From Epiperipatus broadwayi (taxonomy: Eukaryota > Onychophora > Udeonychophora > Euonychophora > Peripatidae): 64,000 nt of DNA. This document shows positions 25,495-37,378 of this stretch, piece after piece. Positions within the stretch are counted from its first letter, which is position 1. Each line of letters starts with the position of its first letter. The notes under the pieces were generated by a model. That model did no database searches. It was not told the DNA's origin and saw nothing but the letters and a program-made list of their open reading frames with translations. The stretch covers positions 5,602,682-5,666,681 of the forward strand of contig JAQFVV010012398.1 in assembly GCA_028023455.1 (NCBI GenBank), read 5' to 3'. The position numbers and the translations under genes were made by a program.

Positions 25495-25499
25495 ATAGG
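25495..25499. repeat. 5-bp target-site duplication (left), ATAGG
   Basis: Matches 29414-29418 exactly. The next base, T, also matches on both sides and may belong to the left LTR's initial T. Confidence 0.8.
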
Positions 25500-26287
25500 T
25501 GTTGTGTATTTGCCCAGGATATGCGTAAGGCAAACCACAATTAATTAATAACTAAAAGTAAATTTAATATGTATATTGTTAGAAAAGTAAATTTAGAATT
25601 AACGATTTATTACAAGTTATACAACACAAAACTAGAATATATACAAGCTCAATTATAAATAATATATACACATAATAATAATAAATGGTCCCGGAGTTCT
25701 TAAACACTCTTTAAATATAGTCTGACAATTACTGTCTCATTGACTAGGCTCAATAAATACAGTTTCCCAAGTTAAATCCTAAGAGCTCTGTAGACTTACA
25801 AAAAAACAAAATAAAATCGGGACGATTTGCTTTAAATCTAGTCGGATTTTTATACCTTCAGATTCCGAAACATCTGGGTTTATCCCCCTAGCAGACATTG
25901 ACTGGCTACCAATGATACTCGTTGCACACAAAACATTTTGCCAACACAAGTAGGGAAAAAACAAAAGACACTTAATTCTACAATCCCGAGTTTTTATAGT
26001 CTTTAGTTTAATTGTTCCCTTATCTGCAATTTTCTATTACTTAAAATTCTTTTGTGAAAGCATTTACTTAATTTCACTTTCTGGATCTACTATTTCCATT
26101 AAGATTTTATCTTTATTAATCAGTTCAACATTTGCATTTCCGTTCTTTTCATCTGTTAATTACATTACTAATCATTTTCATTCCTAAAACTTTTCATTAT
26201 CATTAATTAATACTTTTAATTTAAATTTATAGAGTGTTCTTATCGATCTTTTTTATTTGCAATATTTCTTGCACTTAAAACACTACC
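25500..26287 (-). repeat. 3' LTR (left copy) of the deleted Gypsy element
   Basis: 788 bp, collinear with 28630-29413. Conserved blocks include ACAAGTTATACAACACAAAA and the downstream CTGGGTTTATC stretch. The last bases (CTACC) have lost the CA end kept by the right copy (CTGCA). Confidence 0.88.
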
Positions 26288-26301
26288 ATTCCTCCCCTCA
26301 C
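26288..26301 (-). other. Polypurine tract of the deleted Gypsy element
   Basis: The minus strand reads GTGAGGGGAGGAAT immediately before the 3' LTR. It fixes the element's orientation. Confidence 0.65.
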
Positions 26302-26442
26302 TTCAGAAGTTGCAATTTTTTCTTAAACATAATCCTTCCATCTTTCTGGTTTTCTTTTTATGTGCACAGGTTTGGGCGATTTATTTATTTCCAGTTTTGC
26401 TTGAGTTTCTTCTGAAATTTCTTTACTGTTTTTCTCGATTAA

Positions 26443-27540
26443 CTAGTTATCCTCTGTCTTTTTGCCCATATTGCTTCTTTCATCATTCCCTGCCTCCTGC
26501 ATATTTGAATCTTGCCATATTTCCAGCTGAAAATCCTCTGGCTTTCTTTTCTTTATATGGTTTATGTGGCATCTGTACTTTAAACCATTAATTCCATTAA
26601 CCAGGTATATCTGATTTGACAATACTTTGATTGTTCTTTTGATCCATTTTTTACATATAACATCTCTCACCCATACAGGTTTACCAACTCTAAATGATTT
26701 GCTTGTCTTCACATTTGGAACACAAATCTTTTTATTAAGATGCAAAACTGCCAATTTAGTCATTAGTTTTTATCCACACATTAATTCCACTGGAGATTTT
26801 CCTGTCATTGTAGATGGTGTTGAATGTTGGTATAGCATAAATGTTTGTAAAGTGTATGGCATTTCTACATCATTCTTTTTTTTTAAAAGTTCTCTTTACT
26901 TGCTATACCACATTGTCAGCTAATCCATTTGACTGAAGATGATATAGAGGTGTGCACATGTGATGACTCCCACATACTAAAAAACTGTTATAATTCCTTT
27001 CCAATAAAACCTACTTCATTATCCGATACAACCACTTTTGGAAAAACATGAATCAAGCATACAATCTTTACACACTTAATTGTTTCTAGGGCACTACTAT
27101 CTTTCACAATATGGCATTCTATCCATCTTGAGAACACCTCTGTCATTATCAGCAGCATTTTCCATTCACCGGTCCTGCGTTATCAATATGAACTCTCTCC
27201 CATGTTTTTGTTGCTTTTGGCCAGGATTCAAACCATTTCACCAGTAAAGCTCTGTCTGACTCACATGCAGTACAACCTTTAATAAAAAATGTTATATCTG
27301 CATTAATTTGTGGCCACCAGACATAGCTATGCACCAAAGCTTTTGTGTGCACTATGCCCAGATGCCCTTCATAGAGTAGCTTCAAAACTTTATCTCTCTA
27401 TGTAGGCAGTATAACTACTCTATCCCCCATTACTATATATTCCCTACAAACAGATAACTGCTCTCTATTAGCCCAAAACCTCATTGCCACATAACTAGGT
27501 CTAGTTTTAGGCCCGCCCTTCTTAATCCAATTAATAAGAA
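26443..27540 (-). pseudogene. Gypsy integrase, decayed
   Basis: Read right to left. The HHCC zinc-binding domain lies at about 27385-27260 (H8, H13, C38 and C41 of the 78-codon frame: GHLGIVHTKAL, WWPQINADI, GCTACE). The first catalytic Asp is in WERVHIDNAGPV, followed by a frame break. The second Asp is in VVVSDNEVGF (about 27025). In the third catalytic block the expected GLAE reads GLAD and is followed by a stop. The C-terminal part (26763-26443) holds FRVGKPVWVRD and CHINHIKKR, typical of Gypsy integrase tails. The enzyme would have inserted the element's cDNA into chromosomes. Stops and the altered third acidic residue show it is dead. Confidence 0.8.
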
Positions 27541-27611
27541 AATCATACCCTTCGTGTTGTCAATATAATTAACTTCAGACTCACTATTGCATGTTTTTTG
27601 ACTATCTGGAA

Positions 27612-27701
27612 CCTTGACAATGTGTCTGTGTGAGAGATTTCTTTCCAACATTTATATTTTAATGAATAATCATATGCTTGCTTTTGACAGTGCAAAATCA
27701 T
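27612..27701 (-). pseudogene. Last residues of the Gypsy RNase H domain
   Basis: MILHCQKQAYDYSLKYKC followed by HTDTLSRF is the hallmark RNase H-to-integrase linker of Gypsy Pol (normally ...YDYSLKYKPGKEM..ADTLSR). It sits about 20 codons after the zinc knuckle, so protease, RT and most of RNase H have been removed by one deletion. Confidence 0.78.
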
Positions 27702-28425
27702 ACTCTTTTTAATATTAACTTCATCTTGCTTACCTCCTCTCCATTTGGTTATTTCACTTTTATCTTTTGGCTTGGATTTTTTCCAAACTGCTGCTATATA
27801 CCTTCTCTTGCCACAAATACACCATTTACAATTCATAGCGAAATAAACTGTTTTACCACAGCTAAAACATTTCTCTAAATATATTGGTTTACTATTTGAT
27901 TTATCATTTCTCTATGGCTAATTTTATTCATTTTATGAACAGCTGTTCTGCCTTCCTCATCTGCCTTACTTCTAAAAGAGAGCCTGCTCAATAATTAGCT
28001 CATACGCAATCCCTTTTTTGATCACTAATTCATATGACAACTCAGTTTCAGTTAATAAGATTGTCTTAAATCTGCCATTCCTCATAGCAATTGATCCAAA
28101 AAAACTTGTTCACCAAATTCCCCTTATTTACAGGTTTTTCTAACTGCCATAATGTTATGTCAAAATCTTTTATTTTTTCACCTTTTGACTATTGTCTATT
28201 ATGGAGTGGCAATCTCATAGTATCCCTAGATGGCTGTGGGCTAAAATACTCTGTTAACTTATTAACTATCAGCTTGTAACTTACTGTCTCAATTATAGGT
28301 TTGTCCATGATTTCAGTTAACACCCCCCCTGCCAAACACAATACGGCTGCTACCTTTTTACTATTATCACTTATGCCACTAAGTGTGAAAAAATTTTCAA
28401 GTTGAGTCACACATACAATGGCCAC
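27702..28425 (-). pseudogene. gag: Gypsy Gag with degenerate zinc knuckle
   Basis: A 78-codon frame (28425-28189) contains LENFFTLSGISDNSKKVAAV, then YKLIVNKLTEYFSPQPS, which matches the capsid-like part of K02A2.6-type Gypsy Gag. Coding then continues in other frames. A cysteine-rich block (CFSCGKTVYFAMNC, then CICGKRRYIAAVW, about 27870-27775) corresponds to the paired nucleic-acid-binding knuckles, with some Cys/His positions lost. It is fragmentary and interrupted by stops. Confidence 0.7.
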
Positions 28426-28541
28426 TCCACTGCATTCTTTACATTAAATTCAGAGATACTATCTTGACCTATTGAATTTTTCATTGATCAAACTATATAC
28501 TATTGCTTGACAATTTCTAATCCTGATTGTACTTTTCCTGT

Positions 28542-28634
28542 CTAGGTTCGAATTTTGACTGTGCCATTTTGTTGGCACTTACACTATTGATTTCCCTGTA
28601 CTAGGTCTGAATTTCTGACTGTGCCATTTTGTTG
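28542..28634 (-). repeat. 60-bp duplication spanning the LTR/primer-site junction
   Basis: 28542-28574 repeats 28602-28634 at a 60-bp offset, including a second primer-site-like string (TGGCACAGTCAAAATTC on minus, 28550-28566) and the final TGTTG of the LTR. Confidence 0.75.
28609..28626 (-). other. Primer-binding site of the deleted Gypsy element
   Basis: The minus strand reads TGGCACAGTCAGAAATTC, three bases (AAA) after the LTR ends in CA. This is the expected start (TGG, complementary to a tRNA CCA end) and spacing for a tRNA-primed LTR element. Confidence 0.75.
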
Positions 28635-29413
28635 CATATTTGCCCACGATATTGTGTAAGGCAAATCACAATTATTTTATAACTAAGTATGATGAACAAA
28701 AGATTTATTACAAGTTATACAACACAAAACTAGAATATATGTAAGCTCAATTATAAATAATATATACACATAATAATAATAAATGCTTCTGGCGTTCTTA
28801 AACACTCTTTAAATATATTCTGACAATTATTGTCTAATTTAATGCATTGACTCATTCACAACTATGCTAAATAAATACAGTTCCCCAAGTTAAAATCTAA
28901 GAGTGTTTAGGCTTACAAAAAACAAAATAACATCAGGATGATCTGCTTTAAATCTAGTCAGATTTTTGTACCTTCAGATTCTGAAACATCTGGGTTTATC
29001 CTCTCACAGACATTGAGTGGTTACCAATGATACTCGTTGCACATAAAACACTTTGCCAACACAAGTAGGAAAAAGAACAAAAGATATTTAACTCTACAAT
29101 CCCAAGATTTTATAATCTTCAATTTAATTGTTCTCTTATCTGCAATTTTCCATTACTTAAAATTTCTTTGCAAAAGCATTTACTTAATTTCACTATCTGG
29201 ATCTACTATTCCATTAAGATTTTATTATTAATCAGTTCAACATTTGCTTTTTCATTGTTTTCATTAAGTCTGTTGAAACCTTTAATTATGTAACTAATCA
29301 TTTTCATTCCTAGAAGTTTTCATTATCATTAATTAATACTTTTAACTTAAACTTCTGGAATATTTTTATCAATCTTTTTTATCTATAATATTTTTTACAC
29401 TTAAAATACTGCA
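28630..29413 (-). repeat. 5' LTR (right copy) of the deleted Gypsy element
   Basis: 784 bp, partner of 25500-26287, bounded by TGTTG and TGCA. It is followed directly by the ATAGG target duplication. Confidence 0.9.
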
Positions 29414-29418
29414 ATAGG
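29414..29418. repeat. 5-bp target-site duplication (right), ATAGG
   Basis: Matches 25495-25499 on the other side of the element. Confidence 0.8.
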
Positions 29419-31139
29419 TATCACATTTTTTAATTATTCACCAATCTATTAACATTAGGTGGTTCACAAAATAAATGAAACATTAGATAATGCTACATAT
29501 GAATTTTGAATAAACTTAACTTGGCCATTTGAAGCATATAGAATAGATATTCATTTTTTAAAGCATTAAAATCTTTTTTCTTTGAATTAATATTTTTCAA
29601 ATTGACATAAATAATTTTTTTTTTTTTACAAATTATTATTACCTCCAATCAGTTTTTTTTATAAAATTTTCAATATTCTATGATTTATCATTTTTATAAT
29701 GAAACAACTTATCCTTATCGAAATTAAAGCAAAAAAAAACATCTATGGCTTGCCATTCTATGTATACCTGAAACTTTTGATATACAGAACATCTTGCTAT
29801 AACAGTTTAATTAACATTTTATAATTTAATAAATCAGTACGAGACATTTAACAGCATTATTTTTGTTCATTTTCAGTTTTTGATTTAAAATCATTTAACT
29901 TGTTTAATTTATTCATTAGGTAATATATGCTAGTCCACAAACAAAAATATTATCAACATATTGTTTGTACAATTTAAAAACCTATGTTATTATTAGTTTT
30001 GAAAATAATCATATATATAGGCCAAGCAAATTTGTGCATTTTTAGACAGATCTATCAGCCAACTTTTTGATATTTTATAGGATTTAGTTTCTAAAGTAAT
30101 AATATTGGCTTCAATAAATTTTAAAGAAAAAAAACTTATATAATCTAAATTTAAACTTCGTTTTTGATAGTTGCAAAATATATCATGTTTTTCTTAATCG
30201 TTGCAATTTAAGCTTAATTAAAGTGATTAAATTTGATGCCCAAACAGATTTATAATATAAAAATTATAATTTTAAATGATTTAACAACAAAATGTAAACA
30301 GGAACTATTTGATATTCTAAGTATTTGAGAGCTCTTGAACATTTAAAATTGTGAAATAAAAGATGTTCCTGTCATTAGCAGAATAGTTTTAAAGTAATAG
30401 GAATCAATTTTTTTTTTTTAAGTAATAAACTTTATTAAACAAACATTTAAATATGTACCTGAAATATCTACAAATTAGTTTTGATTCACTTTATCCTTTA
30501 CACCAAATTGACCAATCCTGTCCCAAAACACCATAATGCAAATCGATAAGACTCTCATTGTTGAAATGTTATAAAAGAAAAAATATATCAACAATGTAAG
30601 CAGATTTATAATAATATGAACATAGTTAATTTATCTGATAATTGGATAAAAATGATTCAAAAATAGGTTTTACATTATGGTTCTAAATATACCATGCATA
30701 TGGGAGGGTCATAATATAGAGTTAATTGCTGCAATGCAAAATTCATTTGAAATGAACCACAACGATAACAGTTATTGCTGATGGAATTATTAATAAAACT
30801 GCTACTCATAAATTCAAAGTTAATACAAATAAAAATTCTTGATAATTTGTTAAATGGACATTTAAAATTCATAAAACATGTCAGAAAGAAGATAAAGATA
30901 TTTGAAAATGTGCTTAATATCCAAATGTCAATATTTTGGGGGAAAAAAAACAAAAAAAAAAACAATACAAATGGATAAGTTTAATTTCTTTTTTATTAAA
31001 GAATTAATATAAATGATCAAAGAAAGGCATTTATTAATAATACATTGAAAAAAGGTGAAAAAAAGACTACAAATAATATCGTATAGTATAATGTATATTT
31101 TTCAAGCTCAGTATGCAAATGTAAAACAATACAAAAATG
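29419..31139. other. Unannotated, very AT-rich DNA
   Basis: No supported gene. Long A and T runs. The opposing frames at 30675-30978 are lysine/asparagine/phenylalanine-rich and have no motif. Confidence 0.45.
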
Positions 31140-31775
31140 ACCCCCTTTTTTTTTTTAGGTTTATGGTAGATTTAATAGTTCATTTATATATTAAATATCT
31201 GAATACATTGTTAAAGTCCCACAAAATATTTTAGGATATATTAAGAATAATATTACTTCATCTTTTGAATTGGTAGACAAAATTAGAAATATGATGTGAA
31301 AATCATGTTATTGCTGCATTGGATGTTACAGAGTTATATTGTTCAATTGATTAATTAGATTCTATGGAAGTTTTGAATGCTCTAATTAATAATAGTATTA
31401 ACTAACACACAACTTTATTGTTGATTTTTAAAATTTGCTGAAAACAATATTAATACTTCTGTTGAAGATAGATACTATAAAGTATTTAAAAATTGGCTCA
31501 TAATATATATATATATATATGATTGCATAAATTTATAACTTTGCTTTGTCATTCTATGAGGTTATATTTTAATATTTATGGACATTAAAACGATATATAT
31601 TATTTTACTAATAATTTAAACAAGTTAAATGAATTAAAAAGCATGTAAAAAAAAAAACAGAATAAAGATATTAAATATCTAGATGTTCTATGTCATAAAA
31701 TCTACTGATTTATTAAATTCTAAATTTTTGATTAAACCAATACAAAAAAGAGAATATATAATTTTTTTTTATTAT
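31140..31775 (+). pseudogene. Ancient Penelope-like reverse transcriptase relic
   Basis: Scattered plus-strand matches occur in the same order as in the better-preserved Penelope copy at 56-59 kb: FRFMVDLIVHLYIKYLN (compare LRLIIDFSGVHYYKAVK), then SFELVDKIRNM, then the motif A block IAALDVTELYCSID (compare MTALDVAELYGSI), and finally IKYLDVL with a basic tail (compare IKYLDLQVM). Stops and frame changes are dense, the YVDD block is not recognisable, and a TA run has been inserted. This is a different and much older family than the 56-kb copy, in the opposite orientation. Confidence 0.55.
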
Positions 31776-32369
31776 TTTATTAATCACTTTGCTTAAGATA
31801 TTTAATGCTATATAATTTCTAGCCTATGGGATATTATTTAGAATTTAGAATTTTTGTTCTTCAAGTTTGAAGTTGACCACTGCTCAGAGATATAGTCTGG
31901 CAGAAAATACAAAGCAACATAACCTAAAGATTATAGACTAATTATGATAATGGCAATGGTGATCATAACAACATGTCATAAATTTTATAGACTTATAAAT
32001 GATTACATACATAATGTGTAGTCCCTTGATCAGAAGGTATTGTGATGGTCAAAGACCAAATTGCTCGATTGCACACAATAATTCTATTAATATGACCAAA
32101 CATATTTTATTTAACTTTCCTCACCTGGGATTCCACTTCAGAATCTTTAGCTCTTGTGTTCACCACTGCATCAAACTGCTACTTTGATGATGATTCTCAG
32201 CTCTAATTTATAATAAATAATAGAATAGTTTATTATTCAAGAGTTCATAAGAAGTTTGAGCATTTGAGTGACAAGAATTAGAACCATGATTTCTGAACTT
32301 TTGTTCCAGTGTCCACAATAGACTGTTGCACTAAATCAAGTTGGTTAAATTAGCAAATGATATATATAT

Positions 32370-32484
32370 AAAAGGGAATTTGAACACAGACTTTCAAGCT
32401 CCCTTCAATCATTCACCCAATCCTATATAATTGATACACAGAGTGGATGACTGAAGGGAGTTTGAAATTCTGTGTTCAAATCCT
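32370..32484. repeat. 45-bp-arm hairpin
   Basis: 32370-32414 (GGGAATTTGAACACAGACTT...) is inverted at about 32438-32484 with a few mismatches and a loop of about 25 bp. The right arm contains TGTTCAAATCC, close to a Pol III B box, so this may be an inverted pair of tRNA-like fragments. Confidence 0.65.
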
Positions 32485-35400
32485 CTTTAATTACACCTAA
32501 CTTAAGTATACATACTTTATTTGTGTTTTAATATTAATACCATTTTTATGGATTAAACAATAATGTATACCAGAAATATGAAAATAAATTTGTTAAGCTG
32601 ATAATATTATTTATTTTTTGATTCAGATAAATACATAGGCACATAAATTATTAATGTGATTAATTTGTTATATATATATTTCCGAGTCTGTTTATTCTTT
32701 TGTTTAAAAAAAATGAGAAAATGAATTTATACATTTTTACAAAACTATCATTTTTTTTTTTTTTTTTTACATATATTGAGTATAGGGAATAGAATACATC
32801 TATTAAAAAGATTCCATCGTACTGGGAAGAGATTTAAATAGCAACAAATTTTTGTACAAACACAAACACTTGATAGATTAAAACTAAAACAAAACCAAAA
32901 AGAACAAACAAAACAAGCACTGAATGACTCCAAATTTACGCATTAGTTTTCAATAGTTAAACATTTATTTTACTCTATCCACGCCAACTTGAATTTTAAA
33001 TCATATGTTTTTGAATTGTAGGCTGATAGCTTATTAGTATAAAAAAGAAAAAGTAAAAATGGGCTGTTGGATAAAAAATGCATTAGATTTAAAATCCAGG
33101 AGCAATGGATCCAAATTCAAAATTCCTCCTTCTGGATAGAAATTTAGTAAGTAGAACATCTAACACGTCCTGATTATTCAAGCTTACAATGAGCAGTAAA
33201 ACTGGAGTGGAGTAAATAGTTAATTATAAATATATTAAAGTTCAGATTTTTAATCTGTTATACTACAGAATAATGTGAAAATCAATTTAGGTGAAATTTT
33301 GAGCTCTGCATCCATAAATGTATGTCCATGATGAAGATTCATAATTTGATTTTTTTTACATGTATTGACAATTATTTGATCCACCAAGATTTCTTGGGCC
33401 TTCCTTTATCCTTGAACTAAAAATAACATTTTAGATAGTGAGTTAGAGTAATTATGAACTACTTATTAAAAAAAGTCTGGGAAATCACCAGCTATTCTCA
33501 AAACATTCTCAACCTTTAATCAGATGAATAACTCACCAGTGCATTATTAAATCTTAAGAACCATATTGATCTCATGTTTACATAATTTAGCATGAGGCAT
33601 AGTTTTATAATAATCAGCTCTCAATTTTAATAACAATAAAAACCAACTCGGATAGATACGTACTATTAAATAAATAAAGGTTCCATGGATATTTTATATG
33701 CCTGTCACACCATAAGCTAAAGTTCACTTGTAGAATAGGCGATCATTGCAATTTTCTCTGACCAGAGCTGAGATTTAGATTTTTTCTTTGATAGACAGTC
33801 ATAGACAAAACAGCTAATGTATCTATTAGCAATAAATGGATATCTCAATATTTATAACTAGAGGATAAAAATCCAAGTTAATCAGAATTGGTCAGATAAG
33901 TGAAATGGAAGAAAAGTCATTTTCTTATGAGATTATAAACAATTCATGTTTACCAATTAATAAGTCAATTATGCTTAAGCTTAACTGTATGAATATGCCG
34001 GCCATTTTAATCGCTATTACAAAGTAATTAAACTGTAATATGTATAATGTTTTCAACTGTACTCAGTGTCATAGCTATGGTGAAGAAAATAAATGCAAAT
34101 CATATGAATCTCTGAATCTAAGAATCATCAGTCACTGAATTAAAGGATACTAATAAAAATATTAATATATATATTGCAATATTAAAAAGGGCCTTTTTCG
34201 AAATTTTGCGCAGGGGCCAAAAATTATAGCTATGCTATTGAGTGAATTCGATTATATAGTTTTGTACTTACTTGATAAGATTCTGTCTGTCAAAAATATT
34301 TTCTTTATTACTTAATTTATTTAAGAAACGAAACAAAGTCACTGTACAAGTTCTCTTTCTATTTATATGTCTCAAACTCAAACGGAAGTTATTTGTTTAA
34401 CATCAGAAAAGAAAACAATTGCGATTTTTTTTTCTTTTATTAAAGATAATAATAGTAAATGCTGTAATTTTTGTTATGAAGATCATTAATTTCAGAGGGG
34501 TGGTTATGAGAATGAAACTCAAAAATGAAAATTGTTGCCTAATTAATAAAGTCAATAACATATAATGATGAAGCATAGAAATAAAATTATTAAGAATTAA
34601 AAGCTAATTTTTATTATTTCCAAATCTGGAAACATTTAAATATAGTAGAATTGTATTACTGTTTAAAATACTGACATATTTCTATCATTTGGCTATCAGT
34701 ATATTCATTCATCCGATCAACGGTTCCATCTTATCTAAAAATGAAGTTAATATTAAAAAGTTATTTATGAATTTATTAAATTATTATATTATATTATTGT
34801 AATTAAAAAATACAAAATATAAGATTAAGTATGATTAACTTTATCACCAAACTATAATAAGTTAAAGGCGATATTTAACAATTATATATATACTTGGAAT
34901 TTTTTTTTAAAAAAATTGAATATAATTTTAATTTATTTTTAGTGCTAAACATCCTTGTCAATGTAACAGTTTGATGTAACAATTGAGTGGCTAAGGCAAA
35001 TGTGCAAAATTCCGAAATCGAATCTCAACTAAGAAAAAAAATGTCTATTTGGTCCTGTCTATAAAACTTTTGTGTTACAATATTAAAACGATTACATTGA
35101 TTAATCATATTCCAGTATATTAACAATATTATCTAAAGAATCTAAAGGCGTACCAAAATAATAATATGCCTTGGATGATCTAGGCTGTCCTTAATACATA
35201 TGAAGGTCAGTGACTCTAGAACAGATTAACTACTATCTTCTTAGAAGGCTCCTTCCCTATGGTTATTTATTTCTGCTGCTTTTACATATTTTGGTCCATT
35301 CTCAGATTATTTGACATTTATTTCTGGAGTGTAAAAACTTGCTTTTATAATCTAGTATTACATTGGATGTGGTTTTAAAAAAACAATTGAATTTAAAACT

Positions 35401-36748
35401 TATTATTTAATAAACATTATTATTAATTATAAATTCTACTTTTTTCAAATATTATTGTAATAGAGCGTATGATTTTAATTCTACAATGTAATATCATTGT
35501 CTACAAGCACCCATTCTTTTACAAACTAATTAATGCAAAAACATAGAACCATTTAAAAATTAATCTGCTTTTTTGACATCAATAAAGATCTTCATTGATA
35601 AAGGCAAAAATTGGTTCACCTGGAGATGGGAGTTTAAAGCACTAAGACATCTAATATTCATTGATTACTTAAGATTATACTATATTGTTTTAGAATAGGG
35701 TGAAGATAATTGCTCTTGAAAGCACATGAGAGGTCATGTGATGTTCTTATTGATAATAATGTGATTTTTTTAGTTTATTATTATATGAAAATGAGAAATA
35801 CAATGTATTTTTAAAGTGTTTTACATTTTTTATGTTTTTAATCCTGGTAACATTAATTTTAAGGCTCATTAAAAAAATAATTATCAAAGGATTTATTGTT
35901 TTGGATCTCATAAAATGTTTGAGCATTGGAAGTGATAGTTGGAGCATGATCTATGGACATTGAATACTAGAATCTGCCAGTCTACTACTGATTTAAACTA
36001 TACTAGGCAATATTCTCCTTTTGATAGTGAATCTGATGACAATTAACTTTTTTGATTATGTAGTTACATCACAGTTTTGAATATGTACTACAAAAATTTG
36101 AATATATGCTAATGAAACATTATCACTGGAAATTTAATTACATACAGTGATCTGGAATTTGTATGAAAAAAATGTCATAATTTGTTGATTCCAGAATATA
36201 AATATGTCACAAAGAATAGTTACAAGATGAATTGGAAAATTTGTCATCAAGTGTGGAACAGTAGTTAATAATAATCTTATTTTATTTTAAATTCACAACA
36301 AAAAATTATGGATCTCATTTAAAAAGGGAAAGTTAAAATTGGCCTGTTGCACACTCCTAATGATTAGAGAAAAATTATTCACATTTTTGATCAAGTATAG
36401 CAGGCTATTTTTTAAGTCAATAATGTTGTATGGTCCATGAATGATATTATAAATATCATTATGACCCTTGGCAGGAAACAGATTCTCCACCCTTGATATA
36501 ACTCAAGAAAGGTGTCATGTAAAAATAAATACATACATATATCTATTTTTAAATAATTGTAGTAAAAAATGAAAGTATTTTGCCTTTCTCCCTAATCTTT
36601 TGTTATACATTTGAAATATAAATTATTTAATTTAAATTTAAATTGCACAAAGTTTAAATTGTTCTCAGCATTAGTCAATAAATTTAATGTTGAGTATCTT
36701 GCATATTAAAAATGTGCAAAAGACTTAACATTAAATTTATTAATTTGT
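32485..36748. other. Mostly unannotated AT-rich DNA
   Basis: Apart from the weak tRNA-like piece at 33061, nothing is recognised. Short frames (35747-35947, 36293-36490) lack motifs. Confidence 0.4.
33061..33130 (+). repeat. Decayed tRNA-Leu-like SINE head (weak)
   Basis: TGTTGGATAAAAAATGCATT, an anticodon-loop-like ATTTAAAATCC and a degenerate T-loop region (AAATTCAAAATTCC) occur in tRNA order and spacing. Too decayed to be a tRNA gene. Confidence 0.25.
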
Positions 36749-37255
36749 GAAATTAATCATAGAATTAAATTTGGTTGGAGTACTTTTGGTAGAAATAACT
36801 TAATATTAGAAGGAAATATGCCTACGTATTCAAAAAGGAAAGTTTTTAATGAATGTGTTTTACCAGTTCTTATGAATCTGAGACTTGTACACTTAACAGA
36901 AGAACAATCATTACAGAGACCTCAGACCACTTAACAAAGTATGGAGAGATTCATATTAGGAGTAACAAGAAGAGATGAAAAATAAAATACATGAGTAAAA
37001 ACAAACGAGTTACTGACATCATTGAAAGAATTAGGACTAAAGTAGAGTTGGGCTGGACATATTGGAGATGATAATAAATGGACAGTTGAAATCTTAATCT
37101 GGATTCCAAGAGATTGTAAAAGACCTAGAAAAAGAACATATGCAAGAAGAATAGGTGAAATAAGAAAGAGAGCTGGGATAATGTGGAGAAGAGAGGCTAG
37201 AGATTAGAGAAGATGGATGGAGTTTCATTCTGCAGTGGATCAATAATAGTTGAAA
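36749..37255 (+). pseudogene. RTE-type LINE, C-terminal fragment of the ORF2 protein
   Basis: Plus-strand segments read EINHRIKFGWSTFGRNN, SKRKVFNECVLPVL, MERFILGVTRRD, SWAGHIGDD, KWTVEILIWIPRDCKRPRKR and IRKRAGIMWRREARD, in that order. This is the characteristic region after the reverse transcriptase of RTE-type non-LTR retrotransposons. Several stops and frame changes separate the blocks. The RT core and endonuclease lie upstream in intact elements and are absent here, as expected for a 5'-truncated copy. Confidence 0.7.
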
Positions 37256-37259
37256 ACTT

Positions 37260-37378
37260 CCCCGATGAGATATTGCTACACCCATAATGCACTATACACA
37301 TATATAGTTAACTTTGGTTACCCCCCCCCCCGACGAAGTATTGCTACACATATTACACATTCTATATATATGCCCCCA
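37260..37378. repeat. 50-bp tandem pair beside the fold-back element
   Basis: 37260-37305 (CCCCGATGAGATATTGCTAC...) and 37330-37378 (CCCCGACGAAGTATTGCTAC...) are related copies separated by a C run (37321-37331). They sit between the LINE fragment and the fold-back element's left arm. Confidence 0.6.

Larger units (their letters stand above)
25500..29413 (-). mobile_element. Internally deleted Ty3/Gypsy element with target duplication
   Basis: LTRs of about 0.78 kb (25500-26287 and 28630-29413) start TGTTG; the right one ends TGCA. The 5-mer ATAGG flanks the whole unit (25495-25499 and 29414-29418), the usual target duplication length for Gypsy elements. A primer-binding site lies 3 bp inside the right LTR and a polypurine tract abuts the left LTR, so it reads right to left. 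Internal coding, in order, is gag, zinc knuckle, the last residues of RNase H, and integrase. Protease, reverse transcriptase and most of RNase H are missing. The coding is also broken by stops and frameshifts, so it is inactive. Confidence 0.92.

Noticed and set aside
30675-30978. Overlapping opposite-strand frames
   Set aside because: Lysine/asparagine/phenylalanine-rich translations of AT-rich DNA without motifs.
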